From the NCBI RefSeq assembly GCF_016907715.1, contig NZ_JAFBCM010000001.1, positions 6,448,001 through 6,512,000 of the forward strand: DNA of 64,000 nt, in the 5' to 3' direction. Made by a program: the position numbers and the translations under genes. This document shows positions 43,639 to 52,872 of the stretch, in pieces. The stretch is from Tenggerimyces flavus. GTDB taxonomy: Bacteria > Actinomycetota > Actinomycetes > Propionibacteriales > Actinopolymorphaceae. Numbering within the stretch: position 1 is the first letter of the stretch; each line of letters begins with the position of its first letter. The notes below the pieces were generated by a model that saw nothing but the letters and a program-made list of their open reading frames with translations, searched no databases and was not told the DNA's origin.

Positions 43639-43817
43639 CCTCCGGGCAATCTCGCGGTTGTCTCGGCGTAACACGCGCTCGAGCGCAGCCGATGAGATGG
43701 GACGCGATCGACGACGGACGTACGGCCACACGGTTCGAGTAAGCGCGCGGGGGTGCCGCGATCTCGGAAGGGCCACGAGGGCGCAACATTGTTCGGCAGA
43801 TGGCAGAAGGTTGGCTT

Positions 43818-43833
43818 GGGAAAACGCTTCCCC
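43818..43833. promoter_or_regulatory. LacI-type operator candidate 3
   Basis: GGGAAAACGCTTCCCC repeats the AAACGCTT core of candidate 1 with an extra A on the left arm. The two sites are 294 bp apart, about 28 helical turns, which would permit looping. It lies 100 bp before the importer start. Confidence 0.45.
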
Positions 43834-43931
43834 ATCGCGAAGCTCCCGGCTCGACCATCGCAGCGGGACGCCGAGGGACTGCCTCGGCGTAGCACGAGAC
43901 TCCGACCGCACGACAGGGAGGAACCGGCCGA

Positions 43932-44933
43932 ATGGCCCAGACCAACCAGGGGCTGCTCACGCGTTCGCGTGGGAAGGCTGACGGAGGTTCCCGCCGGGCG
44001 GGTGGACGTCCGCGGTCGAACAGCACGTTGGGCTCGCGGTTCCGCCGCGACTGGCTCCTGCTGTTCCTCGCGATACCGGGCGTCCTGATCCTGCTGACGT
44101 TCCGCTACGTTCCGCTGCTCGGCAACGTCATCGCCTTCCAGGACTACCAACCGTTCCTCGGGTTCAGCGAGAGCGAGTGGGTCGGCTTCACCAACTTCGC
44201 CGTGATCTTCAGCGGCGACCCGGCTTTCATCACGGCTTTGATCAACACCTTGATCATCACCGTGCTGCAGGTCGTCTTCGTCTTCCCGGTCCCGATCGCC
44301 CTCGCCCTGCTGCTGAACAGCCTCCTGTCAGACAGGATCAAGCGGACCGTCCAGTCGATCCTCTACCTGCCGCACTTCCTGTCCTGGGTGATCGTGGTCG
44401 CGCTGTTCCAGGAGATGCTCGGGAACGCGGGCATGCTCAACACGTTCCTCCGCGAGAGCGACCTGGGCGTGTTCCAGATCATCGGCGTACCCGAGGTGTT
44501 CAAGGTCCTGATCACCTCGCAGGTGATCTGGAAGGACGCCGGCTGGGGCACGATCATCTTCCTGGCCGCGATCTCCCGCGTCGACCAGAACCTCTACGAG
44601 GCCGCCGCAGTGGACGGCGCCGGAGGCTGGCGACGGATCTGGCACATCACGTTGCCCGCACTGAAGAGCCTCATCATCCTGCTGCTGATCCTGCGCCTCG
44701 GCAACGCGCTGGACGTGGGCTTCGAGCAGATCATCCTGCAGCAGGGTCCCGTCGGTAAGGATGCGAGCGAGGTGCTGGATACGTACGTGTACAACAACGG
44801 CATCGTCGGCGGTAACTGGGGAATCTCCGCTGCCGTCGGATTAGTGAAGGGCGTCGTGGGCGTCGCGCTGGTCGTGGGCGCCAACAAGGTCGCCCACATC
44901 TTCGGGGAGCCGGGGGTGTACACCAAGCGATGA
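43932..44933 (+). CDS. Carbohydrate ABC permease, LplB/UgpA type
   Basis: A 333-residue inner-membrane permease. After a ~35-residue basic leader, six membrane helices follow, starting WLLLFLAIPGVLILLTFRYVP. The FQDYQPFLGF segment is typical of LplB proteins, and EAAAVDGAG is the EAA loop that contacts the ATPase. It is the first gene of a four-gene operon and overlaps the second permease by 4 bp. The LplB/YtcP group imports uronic-acid or other plant oligosaccharides in other bacteria; here the ligand is unknown. The ATPase must come from elsewhere (MsiK-like sharing is usual). Confidence 0.93.
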   Translation: MAQTNQGLLTRSRGKADGGSRRAGGRPRSNSTLGSRFRRDWLLLFLAIPGVLILLTFRYVPLLGNVIAFQDYQPFLGFSESEWVGFTNFAVIFSGDPAFITALINTLIITVLQVVFVFPVPIALALLLNSLLSDRIKRTVQSILYLPHFLSWVIVVALFQEMLGNAGMLNTFLRESDLGVFQIIGVPEVFKVLITSQVIWKDAGWGTIIFLAAISRVDQNLYEAAAVDGAGGWRRIWHITLPALKSLIILLLILRLGNALDVGFEQIILQQGPVGKDASEVLDTYVYNNGIVGGNWGISAAVGLVKGVVGVALVVGANKVAHIFGEPGVYTKR

Positions 44934-45823
44934 GCACTCTCAGGCCCGTATGGATGGAGAAGCCGTCTCTGCTGACGACGGCGGCCAAGGCCGTCGTCCT
45001 GTTGATCTGCTGCTTGCTGGTGCTGATCCCGTTCCTCGCGGTGATCTCGACCAGCCTGGCCAGCCAACAGGCGCTCAACGAGGCCGGCGGCTTCCTGCTC
45101 CTGCCCAAGGACCCCTCGCTCGACGCGTATCGCGCGATCTTCGCGGGCGGCGTCGTCACCCGGGCGACGCTGGTGAGCGTCGGTGTGACGGTGGTCGGAA
45201 CGTTCCTCAGCCTCGCCTGCACCGCAGCCCTGGCGTACGGACTGTCCCGGCCGGGCAGCCTGCTGCACCGTCCGATGATCTTCCTGCTGTTGGGCAGCCT
45301 GCTGTTCAGCCCGGGTCTGATCCCGACGTACCTGATGGTCAAGCAGCTCGGCCTGCTCGACTCGTACTGGTCGCTGATCCTGCCGGTGTTGGTGAACGGC
45401 TTCAACGTGATCGTCATGCGGGCGTTCTTCATGGAGCTGCCCGAAGAACTGCTGGAGAGCGCGCGGCTGGACGGCGCGAGCGAGCTCCGGATCCTGCTGC
45501 AGATCGTGCTACCGCTGTCGAAGGCCGTCATGGCGGTCATCGGCCTGTTCTACGCGGTGGCGTACTGGAACGCGTTCTTCAACGCGCTGCTCTATATGAG
45601 CACTCCAGAGAAATGGCCGATGTCATTGGTGCTACGAACGTACGTGGTCAACCAGTCTCCGCTCGGCACCGACCAGCTGGCGATCGGCGCGGAGGCGCTG
45701 CCTCCGCAACAGTCGATCCAGATGGCCATCCTCGTGGTGTCGATCGTGCCGATCCTGCTGGTCTATCCCTTCCTGCAAAGGCACTTCGCCAAGGGCGTCC
45801 TCATCGGTGCGGTCAAGGGTTGA
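44930..45823 (+). CDS. Carbohydrate ABC permease, YtcP/UgpE type
   Basis: A 297-residue permease with six helices and the EAA loop ESARLDGAS. VVLLICCLLVLIPFLAVISTS is helix 1 and PLGTDQLAIGAEALPPQQSIQMA the C-terminal periplasmic loop characteristic of the YtcP group. It pairs with the LplB-type protein to form the channel. Translation is coupled through an ATGA overlap with the upstream gene, and the first binding-protein gene follows 25 bp later. Confidence 0.93.
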   Translation: MSTLRPVWMEKPSLLTTAAKAVVLLICCLLVLIPFLAVISTSLASQQALNEAGGFLLLPKDPSLDAYRAIFAGGVVTRATLVSVGVTVVGTFLSLACTAALAYGLSRPGSLLHRPMIFLLLGSLLFSPGLIPTYLMVKQLGLLDSYWSLILPVLVNGFNVIVMRAFFMELPEELLESARLDGASELRILLQIVLPLSKAVMAVIGLFYAVAYWNAFFNALLYMSTPEKWPMSLVLRTYVVNQSPLGTDQLAIGAEALPPQQSIQMAILVVSIVPILLVYPFLQRHFAKGVLIGAVKG

Positions 45824-45848
45824 CGGCAATTCGAGAGAGAAGGAAGTC

Positions 45849-47516
45849 ATGACAGATCGTCAGCTCAACCGGAGGTTCTTCCTCAAGGGAGCCAGCGGTG
45901 CGGCCGTGCTCGCGTCGGGCGGCGGGGCGCTCCTCGCGGCATGCGGCTCGGACGACAAGGGCGGCGCGGACACGCCGGAGGCCAACACCGCGGTGAAGCT
46001 TCCGACGCTTGTCGAGTACACCGCCGTCAAGCCCGATCTCGAGGGCTCGCCGGGCGGGATCCGCGCCGGGTTCTTCAGCTATCCGAAGGAACGGCCGAAG
46101 GCGGTCCCGGAGCCCCCGGGTGCCGGCAACACGTTCAAGGCGATGGCGATCCTCTACTACCCGCTGCCTCCGGGGCCGGACAAGAACAAGTACTGGCAGG
46201 CGTTGAACAAGCGGCTCAACGCGAAGCTCGACATGGTGATGGTTCCGAACCAGGAGTACAACACCAAGCTGGCAACGACGTTCGCCAGCGACGACCTGCC
46301 GGACTACGTGATGCTGACGCGCAACACGGGCGCGCCGCAGCGACTTCCGCAGATCCTCAAGGCGAAGTTCGCCGACCTCAGCGAGCACCTGGCGGGCGAC
46401 GCGATCAAGGAGTACCCCAACCTCGCGAACATTCCCGAGCGCGCGTGGAAGTCCTGCGTCTACAACGGCGGCATCTACGGTCTGCCCGTGCCGCGGGACG
46501 CGGTGGGCGCGTTCCCGTTCGTCCGGAACGACATCATCAAGAAGGCCGGCTTCACGACCAAGCCCGAGAACTTCGAGGAGTTCTACGAGCTGGTGAAGGC
46601 GGTCACGGACCCGAAGAAGAACCGCTACGCCTTCGCTCAGGTCAGCTACCCGATCGACATCGTTCGCATCATGCAGAACACGCCGTCCGGTTGGCGGAAC
46701 GACGGCGGCAAGCTGACGGCGGCGAACGAGACCGACGAGCACAAGAAGGCGCTCGAGACCGCGGCGAAGTTCTGGAAGGAAGGGCTGATCCACCCGGACG
46801 CGTTCGCGGACTCGATCCCGTTCAAGCAGTGGTTCAACGCGGGCCAGGTGGTGATCCAGCCGGACGGCTATCAGGGCTGGACGCAGTACATCGCCGACAA
46901 CGTGACGAACCCGGACTTCGACCTCGCACTGCTGTACGTCCCGGCCTATGAGGGCGGCAAGGCGCGGATCCCGCAGGGTGGATCGACGTTCCTCAACGGC
47001 GTCACGGCGCTGAAGAAGGCCGACCCGGAGCGGATCAAGGAGCAGCTGCGGATCGCGGACTGGCTGGCGGCCCCGTTCGGCTCCGAGGAGTACTTCTTCC
47101 GTCTCTACGGCGAGGAGGGGACGCACTACACGCTGGACAAGAACGGCGACCCGCAGCTGACCGCTGTCGGGCGCTCGGAGACGGTGATCCCGGTCCGCTA
47201 CATCACCGAGAACCCGTCGGTGATCTACCAGCCGGGACGCCCGCAGGACGTGAAGATCCAACACGAGTACGAGTCGGCGACGGTCCCGGACGCGATTCCG
47301 AACCCGGTCCTCGGCATGTACTCCAACGTCGAAGCCAGCAAGGGTGGACAGCTCTCGCAGGCGCTCGACGACGCACGCGACGAGATCATTCAGGGCCGGA
47401 AGCCGCTGGCGACCTGGGACGAGGCGATGGACGCCTGGCGCAAGGGCGGCGGCGACGAGATCCGGGCCGAGTTCGAGGAGCAGCTGCAGAAGCAGGGTGG
47501 TCCGACCTCTAAGTAG
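45849..47516 (+). CDS. Sugar-binding lipoprotein 1 of the importer
   Basis: A 555-residue SBP_bac_1 family protein. The signal has NRRFFLKGASG (twin arginine) and the lipobox LAAC, so it is probably Tat-exported and lipid-modified. YWQALNKRLNAKLDMVMVP, the GDAIKEYPNLANIPE block and WFNAGQVVIQPDGYQGW are the recognisable ligand-domain segments of LipO-like binding proteins. AGAGAAGGAAGTC precedes the ATG. A second, related binding protein is encoded 58 bp downstream, which suggests ligand variety for one channel. Confidence 0.92.
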   Translation: MTDRQLNRRFFLKGASGAAVLASGGGALLAACGSDDKGGADTPEANTAVKLPTLVEYTAVKPDLEGSPGGIRAGFFSYPKERPKAVPEPPGAGNTFKAMAILYYPLPPGPDKNKYWQALNKRLNAKLDMVMVPNQEYNTKLATTFASDDLPDYVMLTRNTGAPQRLPQILKAKFADLSEHLAGDAIKEYPNLANIPERAWKSCVYNGGIYGLPVPRDAVGAFPFVRNDIIKKAGFTTKPENFEEFYELVKAVTDPKKNRYAFAQVSYPIDIVRIMQNTPSGWRNDGGKLTAANETDEHKKALETAAKFWKEGLIHPDAFADSIPFKQWFNAGQVVIQPDGYQGWTQYIADNVTNPDFDLALLYVPAYEGGKARIPQGGSTFLNGVTALKKADPERIKEQLRIADWLAAPFGSEEYFFRLYGEEGTHYTLDKNGDPQLTAVGRSETVIPVRYITENPSVIYQPGRPQDVKIQHEYESATVPDAIPNPVLGMYSNVEASKGGQLSQALDDARDEIIQGRKPLATWDEAMDAWRKGGGDEIRAEFEEQLQKQGGPTSK

Positions 47517-47574
47517 CTTCGGCGCGGCCGCAGCGCTGCGCACCATCGCATAGCCGCGGGGAGGAGTGATTGGC

Positions 47575-49218
47575 ATGCCCAGATCCGAGCTGAGCCGGCG
47601 CGCATTCCTGGGAGGTGCGGGTGGTGCCGCACTCCTCCTGGCAGGGGCCGCCTGCGGTGAGTCCGGTGGTGCTGGCGCGAAGAAGGCGGTGAGCCGGGAG
47701 AGCGTCGAACTCCCCACGTACGCTGCCTACACCGGCGTCAAGCCGGACTTGCCTGGGACCGAGGCCGGTGTACGGCCTGGGTTCGTGCACTACCCGAAGG
47801 ACAAGCCGAAGTCCGTCACCGGTGACATCGGGGCGGGAAGTACCGTTCTGGCGTTCGCGAACATCTACTTCCCGCTGCCGCCGAGCGCGGACAAGAACAA
47901 GTACTGGGCGACGCTGAACGAGCGGCTCGGCGTCACGTTCAACATGATCATGACGCCGTCGGGCGGGGACTTCGACGCGAAGTTCGCGACGTTGATCGCC
48001 GGCAACGCCGACTCGCTGCCGGACCTCATGCAGGTGCGCGGGACGAAGCCGCAGATGCCGCGGATGCTGTCGTCGAAGTTCGCGGACCTGTCGGAGTACC
48101 TCGCCGGCGACGCGATCAAGGAGTACCCGAACCTCGCGGCGATTCCCACGCGGGCTTGGAAGAACTCCGTCTTCAACGGCGGCATCTACGGCATCCCGAT
48201 CCCGCGCGAGCCGGTGGGCTCGCCGGTGTTCACCCGGTTCGACGTGGTGAAGAAGCTCGGCCTGTCGACATCGTTGTCGAACGCGGACGACCTGTCCGCG
48301 TTGGCGAAGGAGCTAACGGACGGCAAGTCGCGGTGGGCGTACGGCTCGGCGACGCGCATCGTCAACATGGCGGCGCAGATGCTGAAGGCGCCCAACTCGT
48401 GGCGTTCCGAGGGCGGGAAGCTGACGCACGCGCGGGAGACCGAGGAGTGGAAGCAGGCTCTGGACTACGCGCTCTCGCAGTGGAAGGCGGGCGTCGTTCA
48501 TCCCGATGCGTTCGGCGTGGAGAACGTGGTCGTCAAGCAGTGGTTCAACTCGGGCAAGATCGTGCTGCACTACGACGGGTATCCGGGGTGGCGGCAGTAC
48601 GTGTCGGACTCGTCGAACAACCCCTCGTTCGACCTGGACTGGACGGTGCTGCCCGGCTTCTCGGGCGGCGCGGGCGCTGTCCACGCGGGTGGGTCGATCT
48701 TCTCGATCACGTCGTTGAAGAAGGCTTCGCCGGATCGGCTGAAGGAGCTGCTGCGGATCTGCGACTACTTCGCGGCGCCGTTCGGGACGGAGGAGTACTT
48801 CTTCAACGTGTACGGGTTGGAGGGCCTGCACCACACCCTCTCGCCGGAGGGCGACCCGAAGCTGACACCGAACGGGCAGTCGCAGACTGTGCTGCCGATC
48901 CGCTATATCGCGGAGCCGTCGACGCCGATCTACGAGCCGGGGCGGCCGACGGACGTGGAGCGGCAGCACGCGTACGAGTCGAAGGTGATCCCGACGGCGA
49001 TCGTCAACCCGTGCTCGGGTCTGTACTCCGAGACCGAGGCGACGAAGGGCGCGGTGCTGACGACGGCGCTGGACGACCTGACCGAGGAGATCATCCAGGG
49101 CCGCAAGCCGCTGTCGGCCTGGGACGACGCGGTGGCGACGTGGCGTGCGGGCGGCGGCGACAAGATCCGGGCGGAGCTGGAGGAGCAGCTGCAGAAGCAG
49201 GGCTCCTCTGGTGGGTGA
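47575..49218 (+). CDS. Sugar-binding lipoprotein 2, paralogue of the first
   Basis: A 547-residue protein with the same layout as its neighbour: twin-arginine LSRRAFLGGAGG, lipobox AGAAC, then matching blocks YTGVKPDL, YWATLNERLGVTFNMIM, GDAIKEYPNLAAIPTRAW and WFNSGKIVLHYDGYPGW. The two genes are evidently an old tandem duplication. GAGGAG lies 8 bp before the ATG chosen (the GTG 9 bp upstream is less likely). The operon ends in a strong branched hairpin 15 bp downstream. Confidence 0.92.
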   Translation: MPRSELSRRAFLGGAGGAALLLAGAACGESGGAGAKKAVSRESVELPTYAAYTGVKPDLPGTEAGVRPGFVHYPKDKPKSVTGDIGAGSTVLAFANIYFPLPPSADKNKYWATLNERLGVTFNMIMTPSGGDFDAKFATLIAGNADSLPDLMQVRGTKPQMPRMLSSKFADLSEYLAGDAIKEYPNLAAIPTRAWKNSVFNGGIYGIPIPREPVGSPVFTRFDVVKKLGLSTSLSNADDLSALAKELTDGKSRWAYGSATRIVNMAAQMLKAPNSWRSEGGKLTHARETEEWKQALDYALSQWKAGVVHPDAFGVENVVVKQWFNSGKIVLHYDGYPGWRQYVSDSSNNPSFDLDWTVLPGFSGGAGAVHAGGSIFSITSLKKASPDRLKELLRICDYFAAPFGTEEYFFNVYGLEGLHHTLSPEGDPKLTPNGQSQTVLPIRYIAEPSTPIYEPGRPTDVERQHAYESKVIPTAIVNPCSGLYSETEATKGAVLTTALDDLTEEIIQGRKPLSAWDDAVATWRAGGGDKIRAELEEQLQKQGSSGG

Positions 49219-49232
49219 CGGCTGACCGTGGA

Positions 49233-49305
49233 GGCGACCGTTTCGAATGAGGGCGTCCCTCTGTCGAATAGATGGATAGAGGGCGTCCCTGATTCGAAAC
49301 GTCGC
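49233..49305 (+). terminator. Branched stem-loop ending the importer operon
   Basis: GCGAC(C)GTTTCGAAT (49233-49248) pairs with ATTCGAAACGTCGC (49292-49305) with one bulged base. Inside lie two copies of AGGGCGTCCCT, each a small hairpin. The whole folds into a three-way junction 15 bp after the stop and 44 bp before the next gene. No T-run follows. Confidence 0.7.
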
Positions 49306-49348
49306 CGCGATCAGCTGTGATCGGCCGTGGACAGTAAGGTTCAGGGTC

Positions 49349-51457
49349 GTGACGAACTCCACGCCCTATCCCGAGGCCGAACGAGACGAGCGCACCGACA
49401 CTCTGCATGGGCAGGTGGTCGCTGATCCGTACCGCTGGCTGGAGGACGCGGAGTCCAAGCACACCGAGCGATGGCTCGAGGGCCAGGAGGACCTGTTCCG
49501 CGAGCGCCGCAAGGACTGGGACCAGCACGACGGGTTCAAGCAGCGCCTCGGCCAGCTGCTCGCCTCCGGCGCGATCGGCGCTCCGGTCTGGCGCGGCGAG
49601 CGGCAGTTCTTCCTGCGGCGCACCGCCGACCAGGAGCACTCCGTTCTGCACACTATCGACCTGGACGGCACCGAACGCGTCCTCGTCGACCCGATCGAGC
49701 TCGACCTGTCCGGCACCACCACGCTCGACGCCTGGCAGCCCTCGAAGGAGGGCGACCTGCTCGCGTACCAGGTCTCCCGCGGCGGCACCGAGGAGTCCGA
49801 GATCGTCGTCCTCGACGTCGCCACCGGCCGCCAGGTCGACGGACCCATCGACCGCACCAGGTCCTCCCCAATCGCCTGGCTGCCCGATGGCAAGGCCTTC
49901 TACTACGTCCGCAGGCTGCACCCGGACGACGTGCCGAAGGACGAACGCCAGTACCACCGCCGCATCTGGCTGCACCAGGTCGGCACGAACCCCCACGACG
50001 ACGTGATCGTCTTCGGCGCGGACCTGGACAAGACCACGTTCTACGGCGTCACGGTCAGCCGCGACGGCCGCTGGCTGATGGTCAGCGCCGCGCTGGGTAC
50101 GGCGCCGCGCAACGACGTCTGGCTGGCCGACCTCACCAGCAGCGCGCTCGACGCGCCCACGTTCGCTCCCCTGCAGGTCGGCGTCGACGCCCGCGTCGGC
50201 GCCCGGGTCGGGAGAGACGGCAAGCTCTACGCCTGGACCGACCGCGACGCGCCGCGCGGACAGCTGAAGGTCGCCGACCTCGACAACGGGGTGCCGCCGT
50301 ACGAGCAGTGGCGCACGCTCGTCGCTCAGGACGACGACGCCGTTCTGGAGGACTACGCGATCCTCGACGGCCCCGAGCTCCCGGCACCGCTGCTCGTGAC
50401 CTCGTGGACCGAGCACGCCGTGTCCAAGCTCACCGTCCACGACCTCGCCACCGGCGAGCAGCGCGGCGACGTCGAGCTGCCCGGCGTCGGCTCGGTCGGC
50501 GGCGTCGGCGAACGTCCCGAGGGCGGCCACGAGTGCTGGTTCGGCTACACCGACTACGGCACTCCGTCGAGCATCTGGCGCTTCGACGCCCGCACCGGCG
50601 AGTGCACGATCTGGGCCACCCCGCCCGGCACCGTCGACAACCTGCCCGACATCGCCACCCGGCAGATCACCTACCCGTCGCCCGACGGCACCGAGATCCG
50701 CATGTTCGTGATCTCACCCGCCGACGGCGATCCGGACAAGCCGCGGCCGACGATCCTCTACGGGTACGGCGGATTCGGCATCTCGCTGACCCCAGCGTTC
50801 TCCGCCGGCATCCTCTCCTGGGTCGAGGCCGGCGGCGTGTACGCGATCGCCAACCTCCGCGGCGGCGGCGAGGAGGGCGAGGAGTGGCACCGCGCCGGCA
50901 TGCGCGACCAGAAGCAGCGCGTGTTCGACGACTTCCTGGCCGCCGGCGACTGGCTGACCCAGCACGGCTGGACCACGCCCGACCTGCTCGCGATCTCCGG
51001 TGGCTCGAACGGCGGCCTGCTCGTCGGCGCGGCGCTGACCCAGCGCCCGCAGGCGTTCCGCGCGGTCGTCTGCTCCGCGCCGCTGCTCGACATGGTCCGG
51101 TACGAACGCTCCGGCCTGGGGCAGCTGTGGACGGACGAGTACGGCACGGTGTCGAACGAGGAGGAGTTCGGCTGGCTGCTCGCCTACTCGCCGTACCACC
51201 GCGTGACCGACGGCCTGCCGTACCCGGCGGTGCTGTTCACGGTCTTCGACGGCGACACCCGCGTCGACACGCTGCACGCCCGCAAGATGGCGGCCGCGCT
51301 GCAGCACTCCTCGGCGTCCCACCCGGCGACGCACCCGATCCTGCTCCGGAACGAGCGGGAGGTCGGGCACAGCAACCGCGCTCTGTCCCGCACTGTGGAA
51401 CTCTCCACCGACACGCTGGCCTTCCTCGCCTGGGCGACCGGCTTGCGGAAAAAATAA
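49349..51457 (+). CDS. Prolyl oligopeptidase family serine peptidase
   Basis: A 702-residue S9A protease of normal length, starting at GTG. The N-terminal ~400 residues form the beta-propeller (DPYRWLED start; repeated LDVATGR-, DLTSSAL-like blades). The alpha/beta hydrolase triad is S553 in SGGSNGG, D636 in DGDTRVD and H674 in [18 protein letters not shown] precedes the nucleophile as usual. No signal peptide is seen, so it acts inside the cell, cutting short peptides after proline. It stands alone after the importer terminator. Confidence 0.94.
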   Translation: MTNSTPYPEAERDERTDTLHGQVVADPYRWLEDAESKHTERWLEGQEDLFRERRKDWDQHDGFKQRLGQLLASGAIGAPVWRGERQFFLRRTADQEHSVLHTIDLDGTERVLVDPIELDLSGTTTLDAWQPSKEGDLLAYQVSRGGTEESEIVVLDVATGRQVDGPIDRTRSSPIAWLPDGKAFYYVRRLHPDDVPKDERQYHRRIWLHQVGTNPHDDVIVFGADLDKTTFYGVTVSRDGRWLMVSAALGTAPRNDVWLADLTSSALDAPTFAPLQVGVDARVGARVGRDGKLYAWTDRDAPRGQLKVADLDNGVPPYEQWRTLVAQDDDAVLEDYAILDGPELPAPLLVTSWTEHAVSKLTVHDLATGEQRGDVELPGVGSVGGVGERPEGGHECWFGYTDYGTPSSIWRFDARTGECTIWATPPGTVDNLPDIATRQITYPSPDGTEIRMFVISPADGDPDKPRPTILYGYGGFGISLTPAFSAGILSWVEAGGVYAIANLRGGGEEGEEWHRAGMRDQKQRVFDDFLAAGDWLTQHGWTTPDLLAISGGSNGGLLVGAALTQRPQAFRAVVCSAPLLDMVRYERSGLGQLWTDEYGTVSNEEEFGWLLAYSPYHRVTDGLPYPAVLFTVFDGDTRVDTLHARKMAAALQHSSASHPATHPILLRNEREVGHSNRALSRTVELSTDTLAFLAWATGLRKK

Positions 51458-51604
51458 GGATCACCAAGCTATGGCGGCACCAGTCGGAGAGCGCGGTGAA
51501 CGCCCTGCTTGGCTTGTAGCTCCGGCAGGAGTCCTTCCGGTCGAGGCAACTCTCAAAAGAGGGGCTAGGTCGAGGCTCTCAGGTTCGCTGGAAAGAATGA
51601 ACCG

Positions 51605-52510
51605 ATGAACGCCGCTCTGGACTGGCAATTCTGGGCCAACTCCCTCGAGGTGCCGGGCAAGATCGCCTTGGTGATCGTGCTCGGCGTCGTGATCCGGTTG
51701 CTCGTGCACCGCGCGATCCGCCGCCTGGTCCGCCGTACGGTCGGCCTGACGGCGCCCGATCGGCTGCTCGGCAGCAAGACCGCCGCCGCGATCGTCAACC
51801 ACGCGGGCCTCGCGAACGAGCGTCGCCGGCAGCGCGCCGAGGCGCTCGGCTCGCTGTTCGAGAGCATCACCACCGTCGTCGTCAGCACCGTGGTGGTGCT
51901 GATGGTGCTCGGCCTGCTCCAGTTCGACCTCGCCCCGCTGCTCGCCAGTGCCGGCGTGGTCGGCGTCGCCCTCGGGTTCGGCGCGCAGAACCTGGTGAAG
52001 GATTTCCTGTCCGGCGTCTTCATGCTGCTGGAGGACCAGTACGGCATCGGCGACGTGATCGACATGGGCGAGGCCGTCGGTACGGTCGAGGGCGTCGGGC
52101 TGCGGACCACGAGACTCCGTGACGGCGACGGCGTCCTGTGGCACGTACGCAACGGCGAGGTGCTCCGCGTCGGCAACAAGAGCCAGGGCTGGTCGACTCT
52201 CCTACTGGACGTCGACGTCGCGTACGACGAGAACACCGAACGCGTCGAGGACCTGATCAACACCGTCGCGGCGGCACTGGCCACCGAAGAGGACTGGGCC
52301 GGCAAGGTGATCGAGGCGCCGAAGGTCGTCGGCATCGAGGGCGTGAGCGGACTCGCGGTCACGCTGAGGGTGATCGGAAAATGCACGGCGAACGAACACT
52401 TCTCGGTGCAGCGCGAGCTCCGGCAGCGGCTCAAGGACGCGTTCGCCGTGGAGGGAATCCGCGTTCCGCAGCCCGTTCCGTGGTCTGGCCCGGGCCAACC
52501 ACCAGCCTGA
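51605..52510 (+). CDS. MscS-family mechanosensitive channel
   Basis: A 301-residue membrane protein. A first helix (IALVIVLGVVIRLLVH), a charged linker, a second helix (TTVVVSTVVVLMVLGLL) and the pore helix LLASAGVVGVALGFGAQNLVKDFLSG, which continues into the MscS beta domain (GDVIDMGEAVGTVEGVGLRTTRLR). This is the short YggB-like form used to release solutes on osmotic downshock. It may share no transcript with the large polysaccharide gene downstream, because 360 bp with their own promoter intervene. Confidence 0.9.
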   Translation: MNAALDWQFWANSLEVPGKIALVIVLGVVIRLLVHRAIRRLVRRTVGLTAPDRLLGSKTAAAIVNHAGLANERRRQRAEALGSLFESITTVVVSTVVVLMVLGLLQFDLAPLLASAGVVGVALGFGAQNLVKDFLSGVFMLLEDQYGIGDVIDMGEAVGTVEGVGLRTTRLRDGDGVLWHVRNGEVLRVGNKSQGWSTLLLDVDVAYDENTERVEDLINTVAAALATEEDWAGKVIEAPKVVGIEGVSGLAVTLRVIGKCTANEHFSVQRELRQRLKDAFAVEGIRVPQPVPWSGPGQPPA

Positions 52511-52872
52511 ACCCGCGTCTTGCACCCATCCGCGAGGGATCTTCCCAAGCTCACGGAAAGCATGGTTTAGACCGTTTTCCGAAACCGTGAAAACGCGTGC
52601 GAGGGCAATTCGTTAGACGCTGAGTAACGGCACCGTCCGGATCAGAGACGACTCTCCGAAATTCTGACATTTAACATACTTACCTAGCCATTTGGAACCA
52701 CGTTCCGGATAGTCACGCTAACGTCTTGACAGGCACGCACCCACGCTCGATATTGCGTCTGCAAACGAAATGTCCGCGCCGTGGGAGCGCGCAGGGGTAC
52801 AGGGGTTTGGGCCGGACTGCCAAAGCTAGGAGCGACGGCACCCGGTGGTCATGCTGAGGCAATTATCACGGC
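52511..52872. other. AT-richer upstream region of the polysaccharide fusion gene
   Basis: Clearly less GC-rich than the surroundings, especially 52640-52760. It holds a possible hairpin after mscS (CGTTTTC at 52573-52579 with GAAAACG at 52589-52595), an inverted repeat and a promoter, listed next. No gene is seen. Confidence 0.55.
52693..52754 (+). promoter_or_regulatory. Promoter with upstream inverted repeat
   Basis: TTGACA (52726-52731), a 17-bp spacer and GATATT (52749-52754) form a good sigma-70-like promoter about 110 bp ahead of the coding start. GGAAC-CAC-GTTCC (52693-52705) lies 20 bp before the -35 and could bind an activator or repressor. Confidence 0.55.

Larger units (their letters stand above)
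43390..43931. other. 542-bp divergent control region, malQ / sugar importer
   Basis: No gene is credible here. The region contains at least three inverted-repeat operator candidates and one promoter-like pair, listed separately. The importer ATG has GGGAGGAACC in good position. Confidence 0.6.
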
